From Brachionus koreanus (Eukaryota; Rotifera; Eurotatoria; Ploima; Brachionidae): a DNA stretch of 64,000 nt. A program made the position numbers and the translations under genes. The stretch spans positions 1,527,853 through 1,591,852 of the forward strand of contig PJRA01000216.1 of assembly GCA_016987375.1 (NCBI GenBank). The letters are read 5' to 3'. Below are positions 24,185-35,100 of this stretch, in pieces (within the stretch, counting starts at the first letter, position 1; the number at the start of each line of letters is the position of its first letter). A model generated the notes under the pieces. The model was given only the letters and a program-made list of their open reading frames with translations. It had not been told where the DNA came from and made no database searches.

Positions 24185-24928
24185 CTATAATATGCGACAC
24201 TTGTTTTGTTTTGCTATCTTAGGCACTAATACGGCACGTATAGCTTCTTCAAATACTTGATGTAGACCTTTTTGAGTAAGTGCAGAACACTCAGTGTAAG
24301 CGTATGCTTTAATTTTTTTGGCTAATTTCATTCCTTGTTCTCTTCTGATCGGAGATAAATTTTGCTTCTGCAGCATATGAATAGTGTTGGTGTCATCGCG
24401 CAGGTCTATTTTGGTGCCACATAAAACTATTGGTGTATCGGGACAGTGGTGCCTTATCTCTGGTATCCATTTGTTTGTTATATTGGTAAACGTACTTGGG
24501 CTTATTACACTGAAACAAACCAAAAAGACATTTGTCTATTTAAAAAGAATATATTGACTAAATAAAAAAAATCATTAAACTTGTATTTACTTGTGGATAC
24601 GACAATGGTCGTAGTCTATCATAATCTTCTTGTCCAGCCTTAAATTTGAAAAAAAGCTTTTTTATGAATTACTCTGGCTTTTATGAAAATAAATTACCGT
24701 GTCCCATAGACCTAGACTGACTGTTATATCATCTACAACTACTGTCGATGTGTAGTTATCAAATCTAAACAAATTTAGATTACAAATAAATATTTTATTT
24801 GAGAAAACTTACACCGTGGGTAAATACTCCTCCGGAAACGTGTTGGTAGTGTAGGATATGAGCATGGATGTTTTGCCAACAGTGCCATCACCAACAATGA
24901 CCAATTTTATCGGATAATATTGACTCAT
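24185..24928 (-). CDS. Mtl: Rho-family small GTPase, MIG-2/Mtl (RhoG/Rac) type
   Basis: Four exons: 24928-24813, 24764-24698, 24638-24591, 24535-24185 (193 aa). A complete Rho GTPase acting on actin and cell migration at the membrane. G1 is GDGTVGKT (13-20), switch I YLPTVFDNY, G3 [19 protein letters not shown] (59 on), G4 GTKIDLRDD and G5 [10 protein letters not shown]. It ends in a CAAX box CRIL, predicted to be geranylgeranylated, after only a modest basic stretch. The Rac-like core combined with GDGTVGKT (Thr instead of Ala), [20 protein letters not shown] and [14 protein letters not shown] resembles the MIG-2/Mtl branch more than Rac1 or Cdc42. Residues equivalent to Rac1 Gly12 and Gln61 are wild type (G15, Q64). 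A Rac paralogue is the alternative reading. Confidence 0.9.
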
Positions 24929-27332
24929 TTTATTATTCGAAAATTTTCTATTCTATTCGGAATATGAATTAGAGCATCTAAGATTAATTTTGATAATTAT
25001 TTTTGTTTTGCTTTCTAAAATCTTAAAATAAAATAGAGGCATTAAACATAGTGGTTAAAACAATATCTAGGGCTATTTTATTCAAGACGAACAAAATTAA
25101 AGAAACTTAATATTCAAGTTAAACCCTAAAAAATTTTTTTTGGCTTTGTTTATACAAAATGAGATTCATGCAGCCTTAGAATCGATTATTTGATTGATTG
25201 GTTTGTTAGAACTCAAAAAATATCAGAATTACCAAAGCTAAATAAAATAATTATAATTTATTATTCAACACTGCTCAATTGCGAATTGTATCAATCGAAT
25301 GTTAAAGTCTTGAAAAGCACCTTGTGAATATTAAGAGCGACCATATTTGATTAATTTTTTGTTCATCATCGAACAGCATCATATACTAAGAAATCATTTT
25401 ATTCATTTTATTGAGTACTTAATCTTGTTTATTTAAGTTAATAGAAAAAAATGTTAATATTAATTAAACTTATTTTATTTTTGTACTGAATTTAACAACA
25501 ATTTGTCTTAATCTGTTTAGAATTGAAAAATATTTATTCCTATCTAAATGACCATCTATTTGTCTGGATTTTCAACAAAAATATTTTTTTTCTATTCTTC
25601 ATCTCATTTCTGATTAAATTTTGGAATTTTTCATAAATAATTTTGACAAGATATAAAAAATTTATATATTTTTTTGAATGGAATATTGAATGGAATGCTA
25701 TCGGGTGGAGCAATGGTAAAGGCAAAAGATCAACTTGAGCCGAAATCAAAATTAATGACACAATGTTCCACAAGGAGTGAATAAGGAGAAAATAAAAAAA
25801 TTTTTTTACTAAATAAAAAAAGTTATTTGAATTTTGATTTTTCAAATTAAAACTGACTGAAATCAAAAATATTTTATTTGAACTAGTTTTATATCTAAAT
25901 AATTAAAATATTCTATAGATTAGTGCAATACGATATCAATTGGAATATTAATCCAGAAACCAGAAATCAAAAATACTTTTAGGGAAGGAAATAAATTTGA
26001 TGTTGTTAATTAAAAAACAACCATTTATTTATCATTAATTTGATTAGAATTAGTAATCTTATCTTGTGCTTCTAAAAAAAATATCTTGAGAATATCACAA
26101 TTCTGTTTTACTCCTTTTCTCTCATTTGAATAACTCCCATTAATTTTCCTAAAATCTTGTTGTAATTTGATTTACTAAATTGTATAAAACTTTTCAGTAT
26201 TTATAATGAACTAATATACTATTTGATTAAATTATAAAAAAAATAAATTAAATGAATAAAAAAATTCTAACTTATTGATTTAATCCTATCTAAATCTAAA
26301 ACGAATAAGATAAAAAAAAAAATTTATCTTTATTAAATTCGTTTATATCTAATTGAGATGTTTTTGCTAGATTTTGCAATACACCATGAAAAATAAAAAT
26401 TTCGTGATTGAATCAATTGAATCAGTTTAAAATACAAGTAAGTTGTTTCATTAATCCTAATATTTGGGTAACTTTTGTATGAAAAAAAAACTTGCACCAA
26501 TGTTGATACAAGATGATCTTTGGATAGAATTTAAACAATATTATTGAACCAGCTACGAATAATCAAAAATTTGGGCTAATCCAGATTTATTGATATTATT
26601 GTTTTAAATAAGACAAAATTTAGCAACTTAAAACTCAACCTCAAATTTTAATAATTTTTCATAAATTATAAAGCTTGATTTCAACTATAATCAAATAAAG
26701 CAATATAGAATCAAGCTCATTTAATGAAAATATATTCATTACTATAAACGCTTTGCTATACATATTTACCAAAATCTATCTTTAAATTAGTTGATTTGCA
26801 TGCTAAATTTTAAAAATAAAAATCTCTATCAGAGTACATCTATGTTTTCAATCAATAAAGCTAATAACCTGTTTTAATTACTTTCAATTTAGTTATGTTA
26901 TCTAACAATTGATTTTTAAAAGTCGCTTGGACAGGTTTAATTTTTAGAAATTCTGCGTTTTTGAGAAGAATAAAAATCTGAATTTTTTTTCAATTAATAA
27001 AAAGAGAATAGTTTGTTGTTTACTTTATTTAAAAGCTTGACCCGATATTTTTAAACATAAAGTACATTGTTGTTTTAATTTTATTTTATTTTTTATTTCT
27101 AGTTAATTATTTTTAAAAGGTAAAAATTTGTCAAATCATCATTAAATTTAAAATAAAATTGAACGCTAAACCGCTTAGAAATAACTTATAGCGTTAAAAT
27201 AGTTTCTAAGTTTGCAGTTTGTAATTTTTTAAAAGAAAAATTAAACGAAATTGTTTAAAAATTTTTTTTTTTTTTTTGCTTTAAATATCTAAATTTAAAA
27301 CTTGACTATTTTTATTTAGACTTTAATTCAAA
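24929..27332. other. AT-rich spacer between divergent genes
   Basis: About 2.4 kb between the Rho GTPase and UQCR11. Apart from a LINE 3'-end fragment at 25690-25791, only AT-rich sequence is seen. It must contain both promoters; no motif could be assigned. Confidence 0.5.
25690..25791 (+). mobile_element. LINE 3'-end fragment
   Basis: About 100 bp closely similar to 34976-35075, with the shared words tggaatgctatcggg and ggtaaaggcaaaa and the ending tccacaaggagtg-ataa. In frame it reads GMLSGGAMVKAKDQLE ... CSTRSE stop, like the C-terminal end of LINE reverse transcriptase proteins that finish in a CSTR-type motif. Only the 3' end is present, as expected of 5'-truncated insertions. Confidence 0.65.
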
Positions 27333-27567
27333 ATGCTTAGTTTAGCAAAACTGATCGGACCATCTCGAATCGAACAAGTGAGATTATGGTAAGCTAGAAA
27401 ATAAAGGAAAATTCGAAACTATTTTTATTTTAGTAACTTTTTTAAGGTCTAGTTCTGCTGGAAAATTTGCTGCGTCAGCAATCGTTTTGGGATTGTTTGT
27501 TTCAGAATGGAAGGTCGTTGTTGAAAAAATTCCTTTGTATGGAGGAAAATTCAACGAGGAAAACTAG
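27333..27567 (+). CDS. UQCR11: Cytochrome bc1 complex subunit UQCR11/QCR10
   Basis: Two exons, 27333-27388 and 27447-27567, 58 aa. This is the 6.4-kDa accessory subunit of respiratory complex III, a single-span protein of the inner mitochondrial membrane. The start MLSLAKLIGPSR and the end WKVVVEKIPLYGGKFNEEN match the family pattern (MLxRFLGPRYR ... WRLILDWVPYINGKFKKD). The hydrophobic helix lies at about 24-40 (FAASAIVLGLFVSEW), and the 58-residue length equals the family norm. The start is the ATG after ttcaaa. Too short for length-based detection, but the pattern match and the frame-preserving intron make the call good. A short coding-looking stretch follows the stop (see findings). The KLHL gene begins 354 bp downstream on the same strand. 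Confidence 0.82.
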
Positions 27568-27921
27568 ATTTGAAAATTTAAAAAAAGAATTTTTTTCATA
27601 CAAAAATAAAACGAATGTCAATACCATTTTAGATTTATTGTCTCAAATAAAATATTCAAAAACTAAATTGCCCTATCTTTTCTAGTTTAATAAATTGCCT
27701 CAGGATCCGGACAATTATGAAAACTTTCAAAAACTATTTAGAGAATAAAATGTTTTTGATCAAGATTTAATTTTTTTTTGTTCCAGTTAGAGCAAAATAC
27801 AAACTTCTAGACTCGGTTTGTATTTTGAACAAAAAATAATAATTTTGAATACTTAACATATATAGATTTTTAATACGCCAAATACTTAAAAATTCAACAA
27901 AAAAAAATATTTTGAATTTTA
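27568..27921. other. Spacer between UQCR11 and KLHL gene
   Basis: 354 bp. The first 180 bp carry an open frame on each side of an intron-like segment (27618-27685) ending at TAA near 27748, not assigned to a gene. The rest is AT-rich and presumably holds the 3' end of UQCR11 and the KLHL promoter. Confidence 0.4.
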
Positions 27922-30359
27922 ATGGAAATCAAACTATTTGAATTTTTGAATTTAGACATGATTTTAAAACGTTTCATTGAGAGATTGACCCCATCGCATT
28001 ATCATCACTCTTCGAACCACTCTAATTCTCTGCCCGAGTATAGTCAATTGAATTCAGAAGAGTCATCACAAAATCTCAATGAGTCCTCGACCCCGATTAC
28101 AAGAAGAGACGCTTCAAAGCCAAATTGTCGCCTAGTTAGAACAGTAAGTGAGACCGCAGAGTCTTTTGACGACCATCCAACTGATCACCAGAACTGTGAT
28201 TCACAATGTCCTTGTAATGATAGTGATTTCAAAGTAAACAATTCAGTTAGAAATAAGTTTTATTTTTCTAATTAAAATTGGATTAGTAAAGATTGATCCA
28301 GATTTGGATGATTTACATTTACATCATGACCATAATACTCATTTTTTTCATAAAAATTCCAATCATCCTAATGAAATATTGACTGAACTGAACAAAATGC
28401 GAAAGTATTAAAAAATGATTATTTATAAAAAAAAATTCAAAAATTTAAAAAAGAAGCAATCAAATGTTCGATGTAACACTTGTTTGTGACAATAGTGAAA
28501 TAAATTGTCACAAAGCAATCCTAATCGCTAATAGTCCTTATTTTTTAGCAATGTTTACTTCTGATTTCATGGAATTCAGGTAATTTATTTAAAAATTTTA
28601 AGCTAAAAAAAAATAAAAATTTAAAAGAACTTAACAAAAGAATAGTATTGAATTTTTTTGTTTAAATAGTTCGAAGAGAGTGAAAATTCAAGAGATAGAA
28701 TCTGATTCTTTATCTCTAATTATTGATTACATGTATACAGGAGAAATTTTGATTACAGAAAGCAATGTTCAGTCCCTTTTGGCCACTTCCAATCTATTAG
28801 ACATGACCAGTTTGAAATTAACATGTGGGCAATTTATTGAATCTCAATTAGATATTACAAATTGTTTGGGTATCAAAGAATTTGCCGATATGCACTCATG
28901 TCACGTATTGCTCAAATACGCTGAAGCATTTATTGAACAATATTTCAACGAAATAGTTCAAAAAGATGAGTTTATGAGTTTAAATTTTGAACAATTACGA
29001 AGTCTGGTGTCCAAAGATACCTTAGCTGTCAGCTCAGAAAAAATAGTCTATGATAGTATTAAAAGATGGATAAATCATGATCAAGAAAATAGAAATAAAT
29101 ATTTAGGAAATTTGATGAAACATGTGAGATTTGGTCTTTTAAGTCATGAAGACTTAACTCAAATATCTCAAGATTCTTCAATTAAAAATAATATTTTGTG
29201 TATGGAACTTATAAATGAGGCGTTGCAATATAAAATGGTAAAATTCAGTATTGATGAAGTTGAAAAATCTGATATCGATCCAAATAGAATCAAACCACGC
29301 ATACCGCTTGGTTTACCAAAAGTACTTTCCTTATTTATAAAGAAATCTAGTTTGAGAATAAATAATTTTTAAAGGTAATGTTTCTTTTTGGCGGTCAAGC
29401 TCCAAAAGCAATTTCAAAAGTAGATATATACGATTTTAGATCCCAGCAATGGCTTACTAGTGAAGAAATGCCGACAAAAAGATGTCGAGCAGGGTAATTA
29501 TTGTCAAAACTTAATTAATTTAAAAAAAATTAAAATAAAATAAAAATTTTAAGAGTTGCTTATTTTGATAAGAAAATTTTTATAGTTGGAGGTTTTAACG
29601 GGCAGACTAGAACTCGGTCAGTTGATATATACAATCCAAGAACTAAAGAATGGACACAAGGACCTGAAATGATTTGCAGAAGAGGAACTTTGGGCATGGG
29701 ATTATTAAATAGAAAAATTTATGCTGTTGGTGGCTTTGATGGATTTAGTGGTTTAAGTTCTGTTGAATGCTGGAGTATGAAAAATAATGAAAATTGGACC
29801 ATGGTATCTTCAATGAGCACAAGAAGAAGTAGTGTTGGGATTGCTGTTCTCAATAATTATCTTTACGCAAGTAAATTTTTTTTTGATTATTCAAGTGAAA
29901 AATAAAAAAAAAACATAATTAAAAATATAAGTTGGAGGATATTGCGGTCTGTCCAGGGAATGTTTAGACTCAGTTGAAAGATATGACCCATATACAAATA
30001 AATGGTATAATGTGCCTTCGATGACTGTCCGACGAAGTGGCGCTTGCGTTAATGCATTTGAAGGAAAAATATATGTAGTAGGTGGTCATGATGGACCTCA
30101 TGTTCTTAAGTGTGTTGAAGTATTTGATCCGGTTCAAAACCATTGGGAATTTATATCAGAACTTAATCTTGCTAGAAGAAACGCTAGTTTTGTCGTACAC
30201 AATGGTCTATTTTATGTAATAGGAGGTGATGATGGTCATAAAAATCTTTCATCGGTGGAAATCTACAGCCCACAGAGAAATGTGTGGTCACTTTTGCCAT
30301 CTTTTATGAATGAACCTAGAACCTATAGCAGCTGTGTGGTAGCGGAAAATTTTAGCTAG
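27922..30359 (+). CDS. BTB-BACK-Kelch (KLHL) protein, likely CUL3 adaptor
   Basis: Seven exons: 27922-28233, 28292-28404, 28454-28579, 28670-29321, 29375-29493, 29554-29870, 29932-30359 (688 aa). KLHL proteins recruit substrates to Cullin-3 ubiquitin ligases. The first 130 residues are His/Ser/Asn-rich and likely disordered, longer than usual. The BTB domain (about 140-250) has FDVTLVCDNSEINCHKAIL and DYMYTGEI. The BACK domain is about 255-365 (VYDSIKRWINHD, MKHVRFGLL). Six Kelch repeats from about 401 carry FGGQ, VGGFNG, VGGFDG, IGGYCG, VGGHDG and IGGDDG, matching a six-bladed propeller. Four of the six introns fall in or next to the Kelch coding part. The pattern is closest to the KLHL2/3/17/18/20 group; I cannot assign the exact orthologue. 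The alternative start at an internal Met is possible because the N-terminus is not conserved. Confidence 0.9.
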
Positions 30360-30801
30360 TATTATTTGTTGTTTCGATTTACTAAATAAGTTCTCAATTA
30401 AGAAAAATGTATAAAAAACTTTTTTTTTAAACAAAACAAAGAATAATTTATTTCTTCGAATTTTTTAAGATTAATAAAGAACTCAATTTTAATAAGCTCT
30501 GCTTTTTATTTATTTTTTAATAAAAATTATCTTAACTGCTAAAAAATACCATACATATTATTTGAAAAACAAAAATTCGATCTATTCTGAAATTGGGGTC
30601 TTAATTTTTCAAGTTTTTTAGGGCTTAATTCAAAATAAAAGTTTTTTCTCACAAATGCAAGATGTCTTGCTAAAATCTTAAATTTTTTGTTTGCTCTTAA
30701 AATTATTTTTGTCGAAAATTTCAAAATATGAAATGATTCTAAAAATAGAGTAAAATAAAATATAAATAAGAGCTTTATTCATTGAATAATTAAACCCTGA
30801 A
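30360..30801. other. Spacer between KLHL and SRRM2-like copy 1
   Basis: 442 bp of AT-rich sequence; no gene or motif recognised beyond the expected 3' end of the KLHL gene and promoter of the next. Confidence 0.5.
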
Positions 30802-31710
30802 ATGTATAATGGTATAGGAGTTCAGACTGTTAGAGGAACAGGATCAAATTGCTACGTTCAACGAAATCTGAGTTTTGTGCGAAAAGTTAAAGAAAAAGTT
30901 GAGTATAAACCAGACGAGGAAAAGAAAAAGCTTGATGAATACACTAATCGACGAGGCAATGCTGAACTATTGTTGCATGAGCGAAAAAGAAAAATAGAAT
31001 TAAAATGTGCTGAACTACAGGACGAACTTGAAGAAAAAGGATATTCAGAAGAAGAAATTCAGACTAGAATTGATCAATATCGAAAAAAATTACAAGAAAA
31101 AGAGTTCAAAAAAGATGAATCCAAAGCTGAATTTGAGTTTGATGAATTCGGTCGACCAGTTGCTGCCGATACTCATAAGATAGCTGAAGCAAATGAGCTC
31201 AAAAATAGAAAATTAAGAGAAGCATTTGGTTTAGGAGAATTTGATCCGGCAAAAATAGCTGAAGAACAAAAAAAGAATAGAGAAGAAAACGAAAAGAAAA
31301 TTAAAAATGATGAATGGCTTGATCCCGACGCAATCGATGATGATTTTGATGAAGAATATGATCTTCATATACAAAAAAGAAAACTAGCTAGTCAAGTAGC
31401 TGTTGTAAATAAATCAGAAAAAGAGACCGTTCCAGAAAAGGAGCCTGTTCCTGTTCAAATTGAACAAAAAAAAACTGAGAAAAAAATTGAGAAACAAAAA
31501 AGAAAAAGTCGATCTTCTAGTTCATCATCTTCATCGAATTCCTCATCATCGTCTTCTTCATCGTCATCGTCCAGTTCATCATCTTCTTCCTCGTCATCTT
31601 CAGAATCAAGCGATTCAGAAGACGAAAGAGATAAAAAAAGAAAAATTAAACAAAAAGAAGATGATAGAAAACGTTCAAAAAACATTGCGCAGCCAGAAAG
31701 AAAAAGTTGA
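30802..31710 (+). CDS. SRRM2: Cwc21/SRRM2-like splicing factor, copy 1
   Basis: Single exon, 302 aa. The N-terminus MYNGIG..T.RGTGSN.YVQRNLS is the SRRM2/Cwc21 hallmark, and a cwf21 domain follows (about 50-100, LLLHERKRKIELKCAELQDE, then EEEIQTRIDQYR). Family members (yeast Cwc21, human SRRM2) are spliceosome components near Prp8 and Snu114 in the catalytic centre. The middle is acidic/basic and charged; residues about 235-275 are a serine tract, then KKRKIKQKEDDRKR. Copy 1 differs from copy 2 in hallmark positions of the first 19 residues (V for L, C for G) and ends earlier, with SKNIAQPERKS. The rest is almost identical to copy 2. It is therefore probably the derived copy and may be functional or a relict kept similar by gene conversion. 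Human SRRM2 is far longer; this size resembles Cwc21-type proteins. Confidence 0.85.
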   Translation: MYNGIGVQTVRGTGSNCYVQRNLSFVRKVKEKVEYKPDEEKKKLDEYTNRRGNAELLLHERKRKIELKCAELQDELEEKGYSEEEIQTRIDQYRKKLQEKEFKKDESKAEFEFDEFGRPVAADTHKIAEANELKNRKLREAFGLGEFDPAKIAEEQKKNREENEKKIKNDEWLDPDAIDDDFDEEYDLHIQKRKLASQVAVVNKSEKETVPEKEPVPVQIEQKKTEKKIEKQKRKSRSSSSSSSSNSSSSSSSSSSSSSSSSSSSSSESSDSEDERDKKRKIKQKEDDRKRSKNIAQPERKS

Positions 31711-32177
31711 ACTGAAATTGGAAGAAAACTTTTTTTCGTTATTTTGAATAAGTAGAAACAAAAGATCATTTGGTAATAAAGGTTTTAGGAAAATATTTTT
31801 TTTTTTTACAAAATCTTCAATCATTTTATTTTCTTGAATAAAAAATTTAAAAAAAAATTTTGACAAAAATCTTTTTATTTTTTTTTAAAATAAACCTTAA
31901 AAAAAATCTCACCGACCAAGATTTAACACTACTAATAACAAACTTTTGAAGATCAAAAATAATAATTACACTTTTTTGTTAAAATATAGGAAATATATTA
32001 AGAAATATAAAAGTTACATTAAGTAAAGACCAAAAAGACAACTACTTTCAATTATAAATCTGTCGTCATTTCTATATAAAATTCAAATATTATATTAAAT
32101 AATCTTAGAATCCGGAATGGAGTTCTCAAAAAGTTTGCTTATTATAAAACAAAAATTGAATAAATAATTCAAAAATC
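31711..32177. other. Convergent spacer
   Basis: 467 bp between the stops of SRRM2-like copy 1 (+) and TBC1D20 (-). Long A/T runs only. Confidence 0.5.
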
Positions 32178-35100
32178 TCAAAAATCTTTGAGAGTTAAAA
32201 ATTGATAAAATTTCGAAACTAAATCAGGAGTGTCTTTAATACCGTTCGAATTCAAAGCATACATTGCCACAGCCGCTACTCCTACGGTAAATGTTAAGCC
32301 AAATAGAAATTTATTTGGCTTTAGCCTGTTTTCTTTTAAACGAATCAATGAAAATTTCTTATTTTTGACAATTTTGCTATTTTTATTTGACTGTTGATTA
32401 TTTTTATCATTTTTAAATCGCTGTCTCAAATAAAATTCTTCCTCTTTTTGTCTTTTTAATTCTTCTTCTTCTTGTATTTGTTGACTAAAAAATAAATAAA
32501 AGTTTATTTAATGATTCTTTTACACTCTGGTTATTTTACCATTTTTCAAGCCATTTCTGATTTAGTTCTTCAAGACTTTCAGGAGGATGAATTTTGAAAA
32601 GATGCAAAGCTTTTTGAATATAACTCTCGATTTTTTCACTACTGTTGATTTTCGATGGAATTTTAGTTATGACTGTATGAAGTGATGCCATATCGCAATC
32701 GATTTCAAGAATTAATTCTGCGTGATCCGAAACCATCTTTTAGGAATTCATATAAACAATATAATTACTTAATACTGTAATAAAAAATAATGAAATAATT
32801 ACAACTGCTCCTAGATAAACTGGCATTAGTGGATGTGAAGCAATAAAAAAGTCGTACAGCCTCAATATTATTTTCAAATTGTCCATCACATGACTGTACC
32901 AAGTAATCAACCAACTAAGGCCAAATATTACTCCAAGTTCGGCTCTTTTTAAAAAAAAAAAGCTCTATTAATAGCAAGCAAATTAAAATTTAAACAAACC
33001 TTTGAATATGTTCTGAAACCTGAGAATTTATTGTGTCGATTAATGGCATTATGTTCAATAAAAGTTTAAGCGTACCTTCCATAGTACTCTCCATATAAGA
33101 GCTAAAAATAATATTTTTGATTATTTATTTTTTCTTTAACTTAAAAAAAATTAAAAATTTTTTAGATGAAAAAAAAGAAACATTTTTACAATTTTTTCAT
33201 AGTAAAGAGTCATCTCTATAATATATAATCAATATAATATAAATTTAAGACTTTATAATTGTCTTTTTACAGCTTTTTTAGACCATGAGCACCAACGAGT
33301 CATTTTTACTCGTTTAAAATATTTGCAAACTCCCCTATCTTTTGAATTTTATCTTTTTTAAATGATGCAGATTTAAAATTTTCTTTAAAAAATGGTATTA
33401 ATTTAAACGATCATTAAAGATTTTTAAAAAATATTTTCGAATTAAATAAACATGAAAAAATGCTTGGTGCCTCTAGTGTTAATTTTACTAAGTATCTACA
33501 ATCAATTAATTGTTAGATAGGATCCAACAGTTGAGAATATAAAACAGGTACTAAACATTTTTTTTCCTTATTCATTCCATGTGGATCATAGGGTCATTAC
33601 TTTTTTGATATCTACTCAAGTCGATTCCCTTGAGTTCTTTCTGCTTTCGCGATTTCTTTGTAACTTTCTTATCATTCTTGGATGGTCGAGTTAGCCCGAC
33701 GCGCTTGCAGTTGGAACTGAATGAGGGTTTGAACCCTCGACCTCCTGATTGATGTCAATTAACATTTTTAGTTGATTAAAACTTGGTATAAAATAAATTG
33801 AACAAGGTTCTTTAAATGTTTTCATAATTAATTAAGTTGAAAGTGATATTTCAAGGATTCCAGTGTAGCGTGATTCTAGACAATCTGAAAGCTTCAAAGT
33901 GCGTACAGGAGTTAAACAAATGTGTGTTGTATCCCGACACTATTCCTAATACTGTTTGACTATATCATGAAGAAAGCAACTATCAGTGCGAGGGTTTTAC
34001 AATAATTAACTTGAAAGGCTTGGCAATGTGAAATCTTAGTACAAAAATTACAGTACAAAAAGAAAAAACTATATAATTATTTTTCTAGTTGTGCAAAAAT
34101 GGTCCTGTAAACAGTACATTGGTGTACAAGTGTGTACAAACGAATTCTAAATTCTGCAAATACTCCTCATTTCTCTGTAAAATGCACATAATTAAAAAAA
34201 CATTAGAAAAAAAATTTGCACTAAATTGCACAGTTTTTGCAGAGTTTAGAATTCGTTTGTACAAACTTGTACACCAATGTACTGTTTACAGGACCATTTT
34301 TGCACAACTAGAAAAATAATTATATAGTTTTTTCTTTTTGTACTGTAATTTTTATACTAAGATTTCACATTGCCAAAGGCTTAGACTTGGATGATCTGGT
34401 ATTAATATCTTATACAGAAGCACATATGCATATAAAGACACAAGATCTGGCGAACAACGTAAACCAACCAGACTAAAAAATGATGTGGCTAAAACGAAAG
34501 TTATGTGCATAAAAACCAAATTGGATACCTCGATCACCTATGATGATATACAAATCGAGTGAGTAAGCAAATTTACACACTTAGGAATCATCACCATCAG
34601 TATAGCGATAGGAACACAGAAAGACATTAAGAATAGACATAACCAGCTATAGTAAGGAAGCAAAACTCAAACTGTAAAACTCTTTAGTAATGTACTGAAG
34701 TGAATGTTGGGGAATGTGATAATCTAGCAGGCAAACACCTTCCACACTGGAAGCCTGCAGAAGATTCTCGAGTGTTAAGCTTAACAAAAGAAAAAATTCG
34801 GATCCATATTATACATTAAAATATATATACATTAAAATCAAAAGAATACGATGGATTAAAAGAAAGATTGAAGGATACCAAAAAAAGCTCTTCAATGGAC
34901 ACTACAAGGGTGATGTAAGGTAAGGAAAACCAGAAGTAACATGGAGGTCAATAATAGCGAAAGAATTCATCGAAATGGGAATGCTATCGGGAGGAGCAAC
35001 GGTAAAGGCAAAATATCGACTTGAGTGCAAATCTAAAGTAATGACCCTATGCTCCACAAGGAGTGCATAAAGAAAAAAAATATTTTTAAGAGGAAAGAAA

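Noticed and set aside
31455..31769. Asp/Glu-rich frames on the minus strand and shifted plus frames over both SRRM2-like genes
   Set aside because: Shadows of the TCN serine tract and Lys/Glu-rich coding sequence; identical shadows occur at 39255-39542.
34089..34319. 76-codon open frame on the plus strand
   Set aside because: It lies wholly inside the foldback MITE, reading from one arm through the loop into the other; no family signal.
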